64,000 bases of DNA from Archivesica marissinica (Eukaryota > Mollusca > Bivalvia > Venerida > Vesicomyidae): assembly GCA_014843695.1 (NCBI GenBank), contig CM026398.1, positions 12,905,584 to 12,969,583 of the forward strand, written 5' to 3'. Of the stretch, positions 23,770 to 36,077 are shown piece by piece; within the stretch, counting starts at the first letter, position 1; every line of letters begins with the position of its first letter. Under the pieces are notes generated by a model. It saw nothing but the letters and a program-made list of their open reading frames with translations. It did not search any database and was not told the DNA's origin. A program made the translations under genes and the position numbers.

Positions 23770-24582
23770 TCTACAACGCTTCTCCGTAACGGTCTACAAC
23801 GCTTCTCCGTAACAATCTACAACACGTCTCCGTTCCGGTCTAAAACGCTTCTCAGTTCCGGTCTACATCGCTTCTCCGCAACGATCTACATCGCTTCTCC
23901 GTAACGATCTACAACACTTCTCCGTAACGATCTACAACACTTCTCCGTAACGGTCTACAACACTTCTCCGTAACGGTCTACATCGCATATCCGTAATGAT
24001 CTACAACACTTCTCCGTAACGGTCTACAACGCTTCTCCTTAACGGTCTACAACGCTTCTCCGTAACGGTCTACAACACTTCTCCGTAACGATCTACAACA
24101 CTTCTCCGTAACGGTCTACAACGCTTCTCCGCAACGATCTACATCGCTTCTCCGTAACGATCTACAACACTTCTCCGTAACGGTCTACAACGCTTCTCCG
24201 TAACGGTCTACAACGCTTCTCCGTAACGATCTACAACACTTCTCCTTAACGGTCTACAACGCTTCTCCGTAACGATCTACAACACTTCTCCGTAACGATC
24301 TACAACGCTTCTCCGTAACGGTCTACAACGCTTCTCCGTAACGGTCTACAACGCCTCTCCGTAACGGTCTACAACACTTCTCCGTAACGGTATACAACGC
24401 TTCTCCGTAACGATCTACAACACTTCTCCATAACGGTCTACAACGCATCTTCGTAACGGTCTACAACGCTTTTCCGTAACGGTCTACAACACTTCTCCAT
24501 AACGGTCTATAACACTTCTCCGTAACGGTCTACAACACTTCTCCATAACGGTCTACAACGCTTCTCCGTAACGGTCTACCTT
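23770..24582. repeat. 23 bp minisatellite array (~35 copies)
   Basis: Unit aacgcttctccgtaacggtc + tac, with frequent aacac/aacgc and gatc/ggtc variants. The right end abuts SINE family 5. Confidence 0.93.
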
Positions 24583-24583
24583 T

Positions 24584-24720
24584 CCTGGGAAGACTGCAGA
24601 AGTAAGAAACTGCCAACTATTTCATATATAAAGAGACACGGTCCGAGCGATGCTCGAACACGTGACCATCAGTGATGATAGGTTACAGTGGTATACAAGT
24701 CAGCGACCGTAACCACATGA
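24584..24720 (-). mobile_element. SINE family 5 (tRNA-derived), copy 1
   Basis: In antisense: gtaagaaactgccaactatt, then a B-box-like tgctcgaacacgtgacc, then tRNA-like sequence to about 24720. The middle (taagaaactgccaac ... gtgaccatcagtgatgatag) matches 25530-25612. Confidence 0.6.
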
Positions 24721-24724
24721 ACCA

Positions 24725-25280
24725 GAGGTGGACATGTCTCTCGTCCCGATTGGTTGATAAACTTATAGAGCTGTATTGCACACATTCGAACCTGCATTAT
24801 GGCCCACGGGATAGTGACCAGTAGAAAACTATCTCTGTATGTGATCTTTTAAAAGGTATTTTTGTATACAGATTACAGCAACACATTCAATTCAGTTTAA
24901 ATTTAATTAAATTTTAATAACTGTTAGTACATGTAATCAATTGTATATCGACAGTTAATATATATCGTTGTATTATTTTCATTACTAAGAATGACTCTAT
25001 ATACACGTATTGTTGTTAGAACTTGTCCAGCTTCTTATTTAGTAATACTGTGTAACATTTTGCATGTATATAGGCACTACATTATGGATAAACCGAACTA
25101 CCACTATGTTCATCTTCCATTATCAATGCACCCTGCTCTCCGAATACAGATCGACCGTATGAAACAAATGCAATACAATATCATTTAAAAGAAATAAACA
25201 GACCGTCAGACAACACAATACTGTGTATTATTCCAGTTGATGTTGTTCATAAACTGGCTCCACTGAATAATATTGTAAAA
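24725..25280. other. Intron, no gene recognised
   Basis: AT-rich sequence downstream of the donor of the exon at 25294; nothing recognised. Confidence 0.5.
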
Positions 25281-25293
25281 GCGTAATACTCAC

Positions 25294-25365
25294 ATCGTTT
25301 CTATTTCTGTCAGGTTGTAGAAAGCTCGCTCGCTCAATGCTTCAATGTGATTGTGTTCAAGATGT
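25294..25365 (-). CDS. LRR gene, exon 3 (one leucine-rich repeat)
   Basis: 72 nt exon, one 24-residue LRR beginning HLEHNHIEALSERAF and continuing Y-N-L-T-E-I-E-T. Acceptor tract ggtcttgctttacag, donor GTGAGT, phase 2/2. The consensus positions L, N, I, L, F and L are all present. The junction codon to exon 4 is ATT (Ile). The 24 bp array starts about 250 bp upstream of the acceptor and the 23 bp array lies in the downstream intron. A SINE in antisense orientation (25420-25616) sits between the acceptor and the upstream array. Confidence 0.78.
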
Positions 25366-25419
25366 CTGTAAAGCAAGACCAAAGCAACGTTATGTTATAT
25401 GTTATATTTCGGGTTTTTA

Positions 25420-25616
25420 CGCCTGCATCAGCACCATTTCGGGCTATATCGCCGGCGGGCAGCTTACCTAACAACACCTTTCCTGGGCAGGCTCCAACGG
25501 TTAACCAGTACTTTGGTGCACCAACCCCCGTAAGAAACTGCCAACTTTTTCATATAAATGAGACATAGGCCTGAGCGGGGCTCGAACCCGTGACCATCAG
25601 TGATGATAGGTTACAC
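25420..25616 (-). mobile_element. SINE family 5, copy 2
   Basis: In antisense: tail with cgccggcgggcagcttacct, shared block ctttcctgggcaggctcc, and B box gctcgaacccgtgacc, cut at gataggttacacc where the 24 bp array begins. The block gcctgcccaggaaa is shared with family 4. Confidence 0.65.
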
Positions 25617-25617
25617 C

Positions 25618-27940
25618 AAAGCAGAGTACATATACATTGTATTAGCAGAGTACATATACATTGTATTAGCAGAGTACATATACATTGTATTGTCAGAGTA
25701 CATATACATTGTATTAGTAGAGTACATATACATTGTATTAGCAGAGTACATATACATTGTATTAGCAGAGTACATATACATTGTATTAGAAGAGTACATA
25801 TGCATTGTATTAGCAGAGTACATATACATTGCATTAGCACAGAGTACATATACATTGTATTAGCAGAGTGCATATACATTGTATTAGCAGAGTACATATA
25901 CCTTGTATTAGCAGAGTGCATATACATTGTATTAGCAGAGTACATATACATTGTATTAGTATAGTACATATACATTGTACATATACATTGTATTAGCAGA
26001 GTACATATACATTGTATTAGCAGAGTACATATACATTGTATTAGCAGAGTACATATACATTGTATTAGCAGAGTACATATACATTGTATTAGCAGAGTAC
26101 ATATACATTGCATTAGCACAGAGTACATATACATTGTATTAGCAGAGTGCATATACATTGTATTAGCAGAGTACATATACCTTGTATTAGCAGAGTGCAT
26201 ATACATTGTATTAGCAGAGTACATATACATTGTATTAGTATAGTACATATACATTGTACATATACATTGTATTAGCAGAGTACATATACATTGTATTAAC
26301 AGAGTACATATACATTGTACATATACATTGTATTAGCAGAGTACATATACGTTGTATTAGCACAGAGTACATATACATTGTATTAGCAGAGTACATATAC
26401 ATTGTATTAGCAGAGTACATATACATTGCATTAGCACAGAGTACATATACATTGTACATATACATTGTATTAGCAGAGTACATATACGTTGCATTAGCAC
26501 AGAGTACATATACATTGTATTAGCAGAGTACATATACATTGTATTAGTAGAGTACATATACATTGTATTAGCAGAGTGCATATACCTTGTATTAGCAGAG
26601 TACATATACATTGTATTAGCAGAGTACATATACATTGTATTAGTATAGTACATATACATTGTACATATACATTGTATTAGCAGAGTACATATACGTTGTA
26701 CATATACATTGTATTAGGAGAGTACATATACATTGTATTAGCAGAGTACATATACATTGTATTAGCAGAGTACATATACATTGTACATATACATTGTATT
26801 AGCAGAGTACATATACATTGTATTAGCAGAGTACATATACATTGTATTAGCAGAGTACATATACATTGTACATATACATTGTATTAGCAGAGTACATATA
26901 CATTGTATTAGCAGAGTACATATACCTTGTATTAGCAGAGTGCATATACATTGTATTAGCAGAGTACATATACATTGTATTAGTATAGTACATATACATT
27001 GTACATATACATTGTATTAGCAGAGTACATATACATTGTACATATACATTGTATTAGCAGAGTACATATACATTGTATTAGCAGAGTACATATACATTGT
27101 ATTAGCAGAGTACATATACATTTTATTAGCAGAGTACATATACATTGTATTAGTAGAGTACATATACATTGTACATATACATTGTATTAGCAGAGTACAT
27201 ATACATTGTATTAGCAGAGTACATATACATTGTATTAGTAGAGTACATATACATTGTACATATACATTGTATTAGCAGAGTACATATACATTGTATTAGC
27301 AGAGTTCATATACATTGTATTAGCAGAATACATATACATTGTATTAGCAGAGTATATATACATTGTATTAGGAGAGTACATATACATTGTATTAGCAGAG
27401 TACATATACATTGTATTAGCAGAGTACATATACATTGTATTAGCAGAGTACATATACATTGTATTAGCTGAGTACATATACATTGTACATATACATTGTA
27501 TTAGTAGAGTACATATACGTTGTATTAGCAGAGTACATATACATTGTACATATACATTGTATTAGTAGAGTACATATACATTGTATTAGCAGAGTACATA
27601 TACGTTGTATTAGTAGAGTACATATACATTGTATTAGCAGAGTACATATACATTGTATTAGTAGAGTACATATACATTGTATTAGGAGAGTACATATGCA
27701 TTGTATTAGGAGAGTACATATGCATTGTATTAACATAGTACATTTACATTGTATTAGCAGAGTACATATACATTGTATTAGTAGAGTACATATACATTGT
27801 ATTAGCAGAGTGCATATACATTGTATTAGCAGAGTACATATACATTGTATTAGCAGAGTGCATATACATTGTATTAGCAGAGTACATATACATTGTATTA
27901 GCAGAGTACATATATATTGTATTAGCAGAGTACATATACA
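25618..27940. repeat. 24 bp minisatellite array (~97 copies)
   Basis: Unit agcagagtacatatacattg + tatt. An additional 11-13 bp insertion variant (acatatacattgt repeated) recurs at intervals, and the block at 25826-25990 reappears at 26107-26270, so there is higher-order duplication. Period 24 leaves long open frames on both strands. Confidence 0.95.
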
Positions 27941-27941
27941 C

Positions 27942-28830
27942 CATAACGCAATAATCTCACGGTAACGCAATAATCTCACCGTAACGCAATCATATCAACG
28001 TAACGCAATCATATCAACGTAACGTAATCATATCAACGTAACGCAATCATATCACCGTAACGCAATCATATCAACGTAACGCAATCATAAGATCGTAACG
28101 CAATCATATCACCGTAACGCAATCATATCAACGTAACACAATCATATCACCATAACACAATCATATCACCATAACGCAATCATATCACCGTAACGCAATC
28201 ATATCACCATAACACAATCATATCACCGTAAAGCAATCATATCACCGTAACGCAATCATATCAACGTAACGCAATAATATCACCGTAACGCAATCATATC
28301 ACCGTAGCGCAATCATATCAACGTAACGCAATCATATCACCATAACACAATCACATCAACCTAACGCAATAATATCAACGTAACGCAATCATATCACCGT
28401 AACGCAATCATATCACCGTAACGCAATCATAACGCAATCATATCACCGTAACGTAATCATAACGCAATCATATCACCGTAACGCAATCATAACGCAATCA
28501 TATCACCGTAACGCAATCATATCACCGTAAAGCAATCATATAACCGTAACGCAATCATATCAACGTAACGCAATAATAGCAACGTAACGAAATCATATCA
28601 CCATAACGCAATCATATCACCGTAACGCAATCATATCACCATAACACAATCATATCACCGTAAAGCAATCATATAACCGTAACGCAATCATATCAACGTA
28701 ACGCAATAATATCAACGTAACGCAATCATATCACCATAACACAATCATATCACCGTAAAGCAATCATATCACCGTAACGCAATCATATCACCGTAACGCA
28801 ATCATATCACCGTAACGCAATAATTTGACC
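27942..28830. repeat. 19 bp minisatellite array (~46 copies)
   Basis: Unit aacgcaatcatatcaccgt; directly abuts the 24 bp array with no spacer. Confidence 0.94.
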
Positions 28831-30150
28831 CTAGTTTAGTATAGTCTCATTCATATGTATATATGTACACAGATATTGATAAATTAAAAACATCTAGATA
28901 AGATCGTGCAAATGACAATTCTATCACATACTTATAAGAGACTGTTATATAAACATGTAACCGAGTGCGCGCGCATGTAATGTAACATGACTACCCATGT
29001 AACCGACTGCGCATGTAACCGACTGCGCATTATACATTTAACTGTTGTGATATTACAGTCAGTACCACTGTCCACCATCATGCCACGTAAAAACAATAAC
29101 ATACAACGGTGCACTTTGTTTATGGTCTTCGAAACAAGAACAAGGATCAAGCTTGTTAAACAAGTGATATGCATTCATCAAAGGAAATGACCAGTCTGTC
29201 TATGTACATGCAACTACTCGCCTTCAATGTAGTATAAGGTAGCAGGTGTTTGCACAGAAGCTGACAATATTCATTAATGAACAGGAAAATAAAGAGGATA
29301 GTAACGCCACGAATGGAAATACAAATTTATGTGATCACTCGAAGAACTAAAATCCGATCTTACACTTATATAACACAAATCGTTTTCTTTTATGATTTCC
29401 AATGACTTTGGCTAATATAATAAAATTATTTGTTTTAAATTTTTATTCATTTTAGCTGCCCTGTCTGGAGCCTCATTACACTACGTGACACAACCGCACA
29501 ACCACGTCTGATAATGTGAACGTACGTAATAATAAACAGTTCCTGTATAATTATTATATCGAGTTAGTTGCTGTTTGCCTGTTAAAATTAAAAACTACAG
29601 ACCATATACATTCATTAGCATATATTACTTAATAATTAAATGTTCACGATAGTCAGAAACGAGCTCAAATGAAAAAGGTTACATTTAATCACAAGTACGA
29701 AACTGTGGCAGAGAAAATGCCATCTTTTACTGTTTCAAAGCTGAGAGATCATTCATTGGAAAACATAAACAAAAGCTATCCTCATGTGATGGAATTACAT
29801 CATCTGGTTCAAATCCAGCTATATAAGTTTTCTTTCGTTCTAATCCCTTTCAGTCTACTGCTGTTAAATTATATGTAAAATGTTCATTTCTTAAAAGCCA
29901 ATACTTTAAATGTTTCTATATATAGATTTGAGAAACTGTGTCTTGTCTAGCTTCAGAAATGTTGGTATGTGGGTGTTTAATTTCCTATTCCGACTTCATA
30001 TGTCTGTGTCAGAAGATTGCGGCTTTATTTCTGGTGCTTGTTAGGTAGGTTAGGTTTTGCATGCTACAATAATGCATTGTACTTTATTGTGCAAGGCCAT
30101 TGTGATACACTTTTGGCGGGAATTGGGTATGAGCTTGCAATTCAAACGTT
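28831..30150. other. Intron, no gene recognised except dispersed repeat
   Basis: Contains the second copy of the unclassified dispersed repeat at 29655-29790. No LRR-type exon found. Confidence 0.5.
29655..29790 (+). repeat. Dispersed repeat, copy 2 (partner at 11060)
   Basis: catcttttactgtttcaaag and cattggaaaacataaac match copy 1 in order. Confidence 0.45.
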
Positions 30151-30159
30151 AGGCATCAC

Positions 30160-30590
30160 GATAGTGGGACATAGGTGTCACGATGTGTGGGACATATGTG
30201 TCACGATGGGTGGGATATATGTGTCACGATTGTTGGGGCATAGGTGTCACGATGGGTGGGATATATGTGTCACGATGGGTGGGATATAGGTGTCACGATG
30301 GGTGGGACATAGGTGTCACGATGGGTGGGACATATGTGTCACGATGGGTAGGATATAGGTGTCACGATGGTTGGGGCATAGGTGTCACGATGTGTGGGAC
30401 ATATGTGTCACGATGGGTGGTATATAGGTGTCATGATGGTTGCGACATGTGTCACGATGGGTTAGACATATGTGTCACGATGGGTGGTATATATGTATCA
30501 GGATGGTTGGGACATGTGTCACGATAGGTGGGACATAGGTGTCACGATGGGTGGGACATAGGTGTCACGATTGGTGGGACAATGTTGTGA
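30160..30590. repeat. 23 bp minisatellite array (~19 copies)
   Basis: Unit gatgggtgggacataggtgt + cac. It ends about 35 bp from the donor of the exon at 30624. Confidence 0.93.
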
Positions 30591-30623
30591 ATGTAGACAT
30601 GCATCAATGTAATATATACTTAC

Positions 30624-30695
30624 ATTGTTTTAATCTTTGAAAATTTGGTGAATGATTTCTCAGCAATGACAGGAATGACGTTTGCCTGAATGTTT
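30624..30695 (-). CDS. LRR gene, exon 2 (one leucine-rich repeat)
   Basis: 72 nt exon encoding one 24-residue LRR; the motif begins NIQANVIPVIAEKSF and ends with a K-I-K-T-M/I turn. Acceptor tract ttcttcttttgcag, donor GTAAGT. The exon is phase 2/2, so removing or adding it keeps frame. The junction codon with exon 3 is ATA (Ile), at the hydrophobic position before x-L-x-x-N. The pattern N-x-I-x-x-I-x-x-x-x-F is the typical extracellular LRR class. A 23 bp minisatellite (30160-30590) starts about 35 bp inside the downstream intron. The function of the whole protein is not determined. Confidence 0.75.
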
Positions 30696-30699
30696 CTGC

Positions 30700-31870
30700 A
30701 AAAGAAGAAAATTGATGTCAAACACTAGCACTATGACATTCTCTGTATAAAATATTGTTTATATGAACCTACAGAGTGAAATAGTTAATTACAATATGAT
30801 CTACGTTAATTAAACACAACCGCAGAAAGAGCACCTGCGTGCGTGCGTGTGTTTATATGGTTTGGGTGCTAAAATCGCGCAAACAGTTTAGGTCATATGA
30901 ACTAAGGCATTGATCAAAAGGGATCGATCATCAACAAATATGTTTAGATATAATACAAATGTAATATATACACTCTTAGTGTGTATCGCCGCGTATTGAA
31001 CACATGCTGGGTACATTTAGGGTGGGCACATACCGGCTGCACCCCCCTCTCCACCATCCGCTAGTGCTTTACTAGCATAATCAGTTACATAAACACCAGT
31101 GTTTTGTTCACATTTAGGACTAATCTCTTAAAGAGGCGTCGCCCATATGGGAAACCAGTAGCGACGATAAATAAACGTGTAACCGTGTGGATTTCAACAC
31201 TTTGTGTGAATTGGGGTAAATTGTATTATAATGACACTAGAGTTGTGTCCCTTGTTTTCATGAGATTTTTGAGTGAACACAATAATTTATAGTTGGAAAT
31301 GACGGATACGATGTATTGGTAGTTTTTAATAAAAGATCAGGATGTACTTGTAACGGCAGAATAACATCACAGTAAGATGGTGTAGTGTGTGTGGCCAGTG
31401 GATGGACTCATCTCCACAAGATGGGTTCGGGTCTGTGACAGTTTGTAAAGTACAGTAAACAATATAAACAGTCATCTTTGGTTGGTCGAGTTATTTAGCC
31501 CTACAGTCCAGGACATGAAACGAACCTCGACACCCCTAGACCCAATACAGGCATTAAGCCGAAATGGCAAGATGGTACAAACGCAAAGCACACACAAATA
31601 CATTTGAAAAGACGCTTTACAAGGCGACAGTTGCCAATACACCAAGGTATGCGTTCAAACCGGACCTCGTTCAAACCGGACCTCGTTCAAACCGGACCAG
31701 TCAGCTCGGACCTCTTCACTGTTCAAACAGGACCTTATTACTTATTGTGTATAAATCAGGTATAAATCAGGTAGTGGTTTCGTCGACATTAATTCAAATA
31801 GTAGTTTTATCAGTTCCGCGCTCCCAACCAATACACTACCATATAGAGACGAAACACTGTTAAAACACAA
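30700..31870. other. Intron with SINE fragment
   Basis: Upstream of the exon 2 acceptor. A family 1 SINE tail fragment lies at 31116-31178 (plus), and a short GGACCTCGTTCAAACC triplication at 31664-31700. Confidence 0.5.
31116..31178 (+). mobile_element. SINE family 1, 3' fragment
   Basis: Only the last ~63 bp: ggactaatctcttaaagagg to gcgacgataaataaacg. Confidence 0.7.
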
Positions 31871-31879
31871 TGTAATGGT

Positions 31880-32476
31880 GCCTATTTAAGAAATAATAAG
31901 TATCAACGGTGGTATATCCCAGAATAACCCTCGTTTGAAGTTCTTATGCGTAGAAATATATCACGAAGGCCGAATATACCATGGTTGATACTTATTATTT
32001 CGATTCTAACACGACTTACTTCTAATAATTTAGACGAGAATCAAAGGAGTATTTTCTTCAAACGCCGTGCATTTGGCTTTCGAAATTTCCTCCCGCGTAA
32101 TGACGTTATTTTTTATGGAAAATATCAATCTAGTGCATAAATGACCAACAGTTGTAACTGATCAATAATTTTATTTATTTTGTCAAATAAAACTGTACAG
32201 AATAGTAACTGAAACGTTACTTAACAGAAAAACAAGACGGACAAGAGATTATCTGATTCTAAAAATAGCTCACTTCCGCGTATTCCCACGGTTGTATTTA
32301 CAAACATCAAGTGACTTTCATTCATAAAACTTTACACGCATTGTATAAATGGAATAGCCAACATACGGTGCGCGCGCAGCATATTTCAAGGTAGGTATAT
32401 CGCAGAATAACCCTAGGTAGATTTTACTCTACAAGTATGTATGTTATTAGCTGGGTCGTGTTAGAATATTAAATAA
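31880..32476 (+). mobile_element. TIR repeat, copy B (with extra inverted segment)
   Basis: The bulk is the reverse complement of copy A (attctaacacgacttacttc ... ggtatatcgcagaataaccc ... gctgggtcgtgttagaat). The left end carries an additional inverted duplication: aaataataagtatcaac at 31889 faces gttgatacttattattt at 31983. Confidence 0.68.
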
Positions 32477-32479
32477 CCA

Positions 32480-33510
32480 ATTATGATATTAGAATGGTGT
32501 TTTGTGATGCAATTCTCAAATCAAAACAAGTCAATCCACTCATTAATATATTTTATATTATATTTTATTCTTTATTTCAGTCTCGTCAATGTACAGCATA
32601 TAACAAACACAAGCATTGCCAGTCAATTTAGAGTTACAAGAGACTATGTATCTATACATCATTCATCTATAACATGTTGCAATACTATACTATATACATG
32701 TGCATGTGCTAACTACATGTGTGAGATAAAGCTGAAAAGCATTCGCTAATTGAAATTTAAAATCTTATTAAGATGAAATGGAATGGGAAATACTGAAAGC
32801 AAAAAAGCACTACTGCGCAAACTAAAAAATGATTTAAAAGATCAAATACCAATTCCAATCAGATTGGGATTAGCCTCAAATGATTTTCAGGTGTAATAAA
32901 ATATCGACATAAATTTGTTTATATAAAACACTCAATAGGCATTATTTACAAAGATAAGAGGTACGGCGTTATAAAATACTAAAACAGGTTTTGGCAGCTA
33001 ATCTAATAATGGGTACATTTGTGATACACATGTACAATTATTAAAATATGGTTTTTCTCCAACAAAGCTTCAAGTTTCAAAAGTATATTAGACATAGTGA
33101 TTCATCGTCCACACAGCATGTATACCGGCGGAACATTAAACATTAAATGTATGATAGTTTGGAATTACATAACATATATACATACATACATGTGTACATA
33201 CATGAATGTTAACACATGGAATCATGAGCAACACATTTTCTAAATACAGGATTGGGCTTAATTTGCTGGGTTTGCTATATTTAAGAAATGCTAACAAGTG
33301 TGATGGCGTACAAACTGGATAGTCTTTTAATACTTCACAGGGATGCTGTGCAAGGGAAATAATCTTCTGTCCAACAATTATATCAGTGCTGTTAAGACAT
33401 GTTAACATATTTCCGTTTGTTCTAACAGGAATACGCTAAACATACTATGCCACACATGCAACTGACACTATTAGAGATGTACATGTACATACTCACACTA
33501 AATTATAAAT
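32480..33510. other. Intron, no gene recognised
   Basis: AT-rich. A 90-codon minus-strand frame at 33136-33408 has no recognisable domain. Confidence 0.5.
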
Positions 33511-33514
33511 TGTA

Positions 33515-33680
33515 TTTAATTTACTTACAACGATTGCGAACAAGCTTTAACAACTGATATTAATCACTCTCGTTGGCGCAGAAATCGTAAATGTAGTCAT
33601 TCATGTGGGAGGAAATCGGAGTACTTGGAGAATACCCACATGTGCGATCTGGCGACCATCTTACCATTTCGGTTCACACG
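33515..33680 (-). mobile_element. SINE family 3, truncated copy
   Basis: Tail ttacaacgattgcgaacaag and a diverged core gtgggaggaaatcggagtac; head missing. Confidence 0.65.
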
Positions 33681-33689
33681 CGGGGTCTC

Positions 33690-33778
33690 TCTCGCTCATG
33701 ACGATGGATTCCATCAGTGCTTGTGAACGATTAAGCTAATGTTGAAAGAACTGGTCTCGCAATCGAGCTAAAATATTT
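33690..33778 (+). mobile_element. SINE family 2, 3' tail fragment
   Basis: gatggattccatcagtgctt, then ggtctcgcaatcgagctaaa. It stands back to back with the truncated family 3 copy, so the two related tails form an inverted pair. Confidence 0.65.
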
Positions 33779-33834
33779 TTTTTTAAATTATACAACAGAT
33801 TATCGTAACCAGCAGCTGTAGAAAACACGCCAAA

Positions 33835-35702
33835 ACATGTAACAAATGTAGCTTGTGTGGGGAAACCATGTCAACAATGTAACAAATGTAGCTTGTGTGG
33901 GGAAACCATGGCAACAATGTAACAAATGTAGCTTGTGTGGGGAAACCATGCCAACAATGTAACAAATGTAGCTTGTGTGGGAAACCATGGCAACAATGTA
34001 ACAATTAGCTTGTGTGGGGAAACCATGGCACAATGTAACAAATATAGCTTGTGTGGGGAAACCATGGCAACAATGTAACAAATATAGCTTGTGTGGGGAA
34101 ACCATGGCAACAATGTAACAAATATAGCTTGTGTGGGGAAACCATGGCAACAATGTAACAAATGTAGCTTGTGTGGAGAAACCATGGCAACAATGTAACA
34201 AATGTAGCTTGTGTGGGGAAACCATGGCAACAATGTAACAAATGTAGCTTGTGTGTGGAAACCATGTCAACAATGTAACAAATGTAGCTTGTATGGGGAA
34301 ACCATGTCAACAATGTAACAAATGTAGCTTGTGTGGGGAAACCATGTCAACAATGTAACAAATGTAGCTTGTGTGGGGAAACCATGGCAACAATGTAACA
34401 AATGTAGCTTGTATGGGGAAACCATGGCAACAATGTAACAAATGTAGCTTGTGTGGGGAAACCATGCTAACAATGTAACAAATGTAGCTTGTATAGGGAA
34501 ACCATGTCAACAATGTAACAAATGTAGCTTGTGTGGGGAAACCATGCCAACAATGTACAAATGTAGCTTGTGTGGGGAAACAGCCAAAATGTAACAAATG
34601 TAGCTTGTGTGGGGAAACCATGTCAACAATGTAACAAATGTAGCTTGTGTGGGGAAACCATGGCAACAATGTAACAAATGTAGCTTGTGTGGGGAAACCA
34701 TGCTAACAATGTAACAAATGTAGCTTGTGTAGGGAAACCATGGCAACAATGTAACAAATGTAGCTTGTGTGGGGAAACCATGGCAACAATGTAACAAATA
34801 TAGCTTGTGTAGGGAAACCATGGCAACAATGTAACAAATATAGCTTGTGTGGGGAAACCAGGGCAACAATGTAACAAATATAGCTTGTGTGGGGAAACCA
34901 TGGCAACAATATAACAAATGTAGCTTGTGTGGAGAAACCATGGCAACAATGTAACAAATGTAGCTTGTGTGGGGAAACCATGGCAACAATGTAACAAATG
35001 TAGCTTGTGTGTGGAAACCATGTCAACAATGTAACAAATGTAGCTTGTATGGGGAAACCATGTCAACAATGTAACAAATGTAGCTTGTGTGGGGAAACCA
35101 TGTCAACAATGTAACAAATGTAGCTTGTGTGGGGAAACCATGGCAACAATGTAACAAATGTAGCTTGTATGGGGAAACCATGGCAACAATGTAACAAATG
35201 TAGCTTGTGTGGGGAAACCATGCTAACAATGTAACAAATGTAGCTTGTATAGGGAAACCATGTCAACAATGTAACAAATGTAGCTTGTGTGGGGAAACCA
35301 TGCCAACAATGTAACAAATGTAGCTTGTGTGGGGAAACCATGTCAACAATGTAACAAATGTAGCTTGTGTGGGGAAACCATGCCAACAATGTAACAAATG
35401 TAGCTTGTGTGGGGAAACCATGCCAACAATGTAACAAATGTAGCTTGTGTGGGGAAACCATGGCAACAATGTAACAAATGTAGCTTGTGTGGGGAAACCA
35501 TACCAACAATGTAACAAATGTAGCTTGTGTGGGGAAACCATGGCAACAATGTAACAAATGTAGCTTGTGTGGGGAAACCATGGCAACAATGTAACAAATG
35601 TAGCTTGTGTGGGGAAACCATGTCAACAATGTAACAAATGTAGCTTGTGTGGGGAAACCATGCTAACAATGTAACAAATGTAGCTTGTGTGGGGAAACCA
35701 TG
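33835..35702. repeat. 40 bp minisatellite array (~47 copies) with higher-order duplication
   Basis: Unit aatgtaacaaatgtagcttg + tgtggggaaaccatggcaac. The variant order GTGTGTGG, GTATGGGG, ATGTC, ATGGC, ATGCTA, GTATAGGG, ATGCC at 34240-34560 recurs at about +760 bp (35000-35320), i.e. a 19-unit block was duplicated. Confidence 0.95.
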
Positions 35703-35704
35703 AT

Positions 35705-36075
35705 TTCATTTTAGACTGGCCTTGTTCAATTTCTTATTCACACACAACCGTATCTGGACAACATTTATTTAGTTGCTATACCCGGCACCTCACCTGTCAC
35801 TAAAACGCAAGTTATGGAGATGTAACACTTTATGTGTGTTTGAGTGACTCTTTGTCCATTGCAGTTAAACCTGGTTGAATTAATTCTGATCAATATAATA
35901 AAGGGAGTCATGGTTCGGGATCTTGCTTTACGGATCGTTCCTTATTTCTGTAGATCAAGATACTGTTCCGGTTGACTGACAGCAGCAACGCATTCTGTAA
36001 TGTCAAACAAGCACCAGAAATACATTTATAAACACATGTGGCAACTGATGTACTAATAGCATCCAGTACAACAAT
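35705..36075. other. Intron spacer between two arrays
   Basis: Unique-looking 370 bp with no gene recognised. Confidence 0.5.
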
Positions 36076-36077
36076 AG

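Noticed and set aside
25550..27980. Open frames of 60-234 codons in the 24 bp array
   Set aside because: Same reason: period 24, repeat-encoded, on both strands simultaneously.
33783..35669. Many overlapping minus-strand frames with F-P-H-T-S-Y-I-C-Y repeats
   Set aside because: Encoded by the 40 bp array; frames appear every three units because 120 is divisible by 3.
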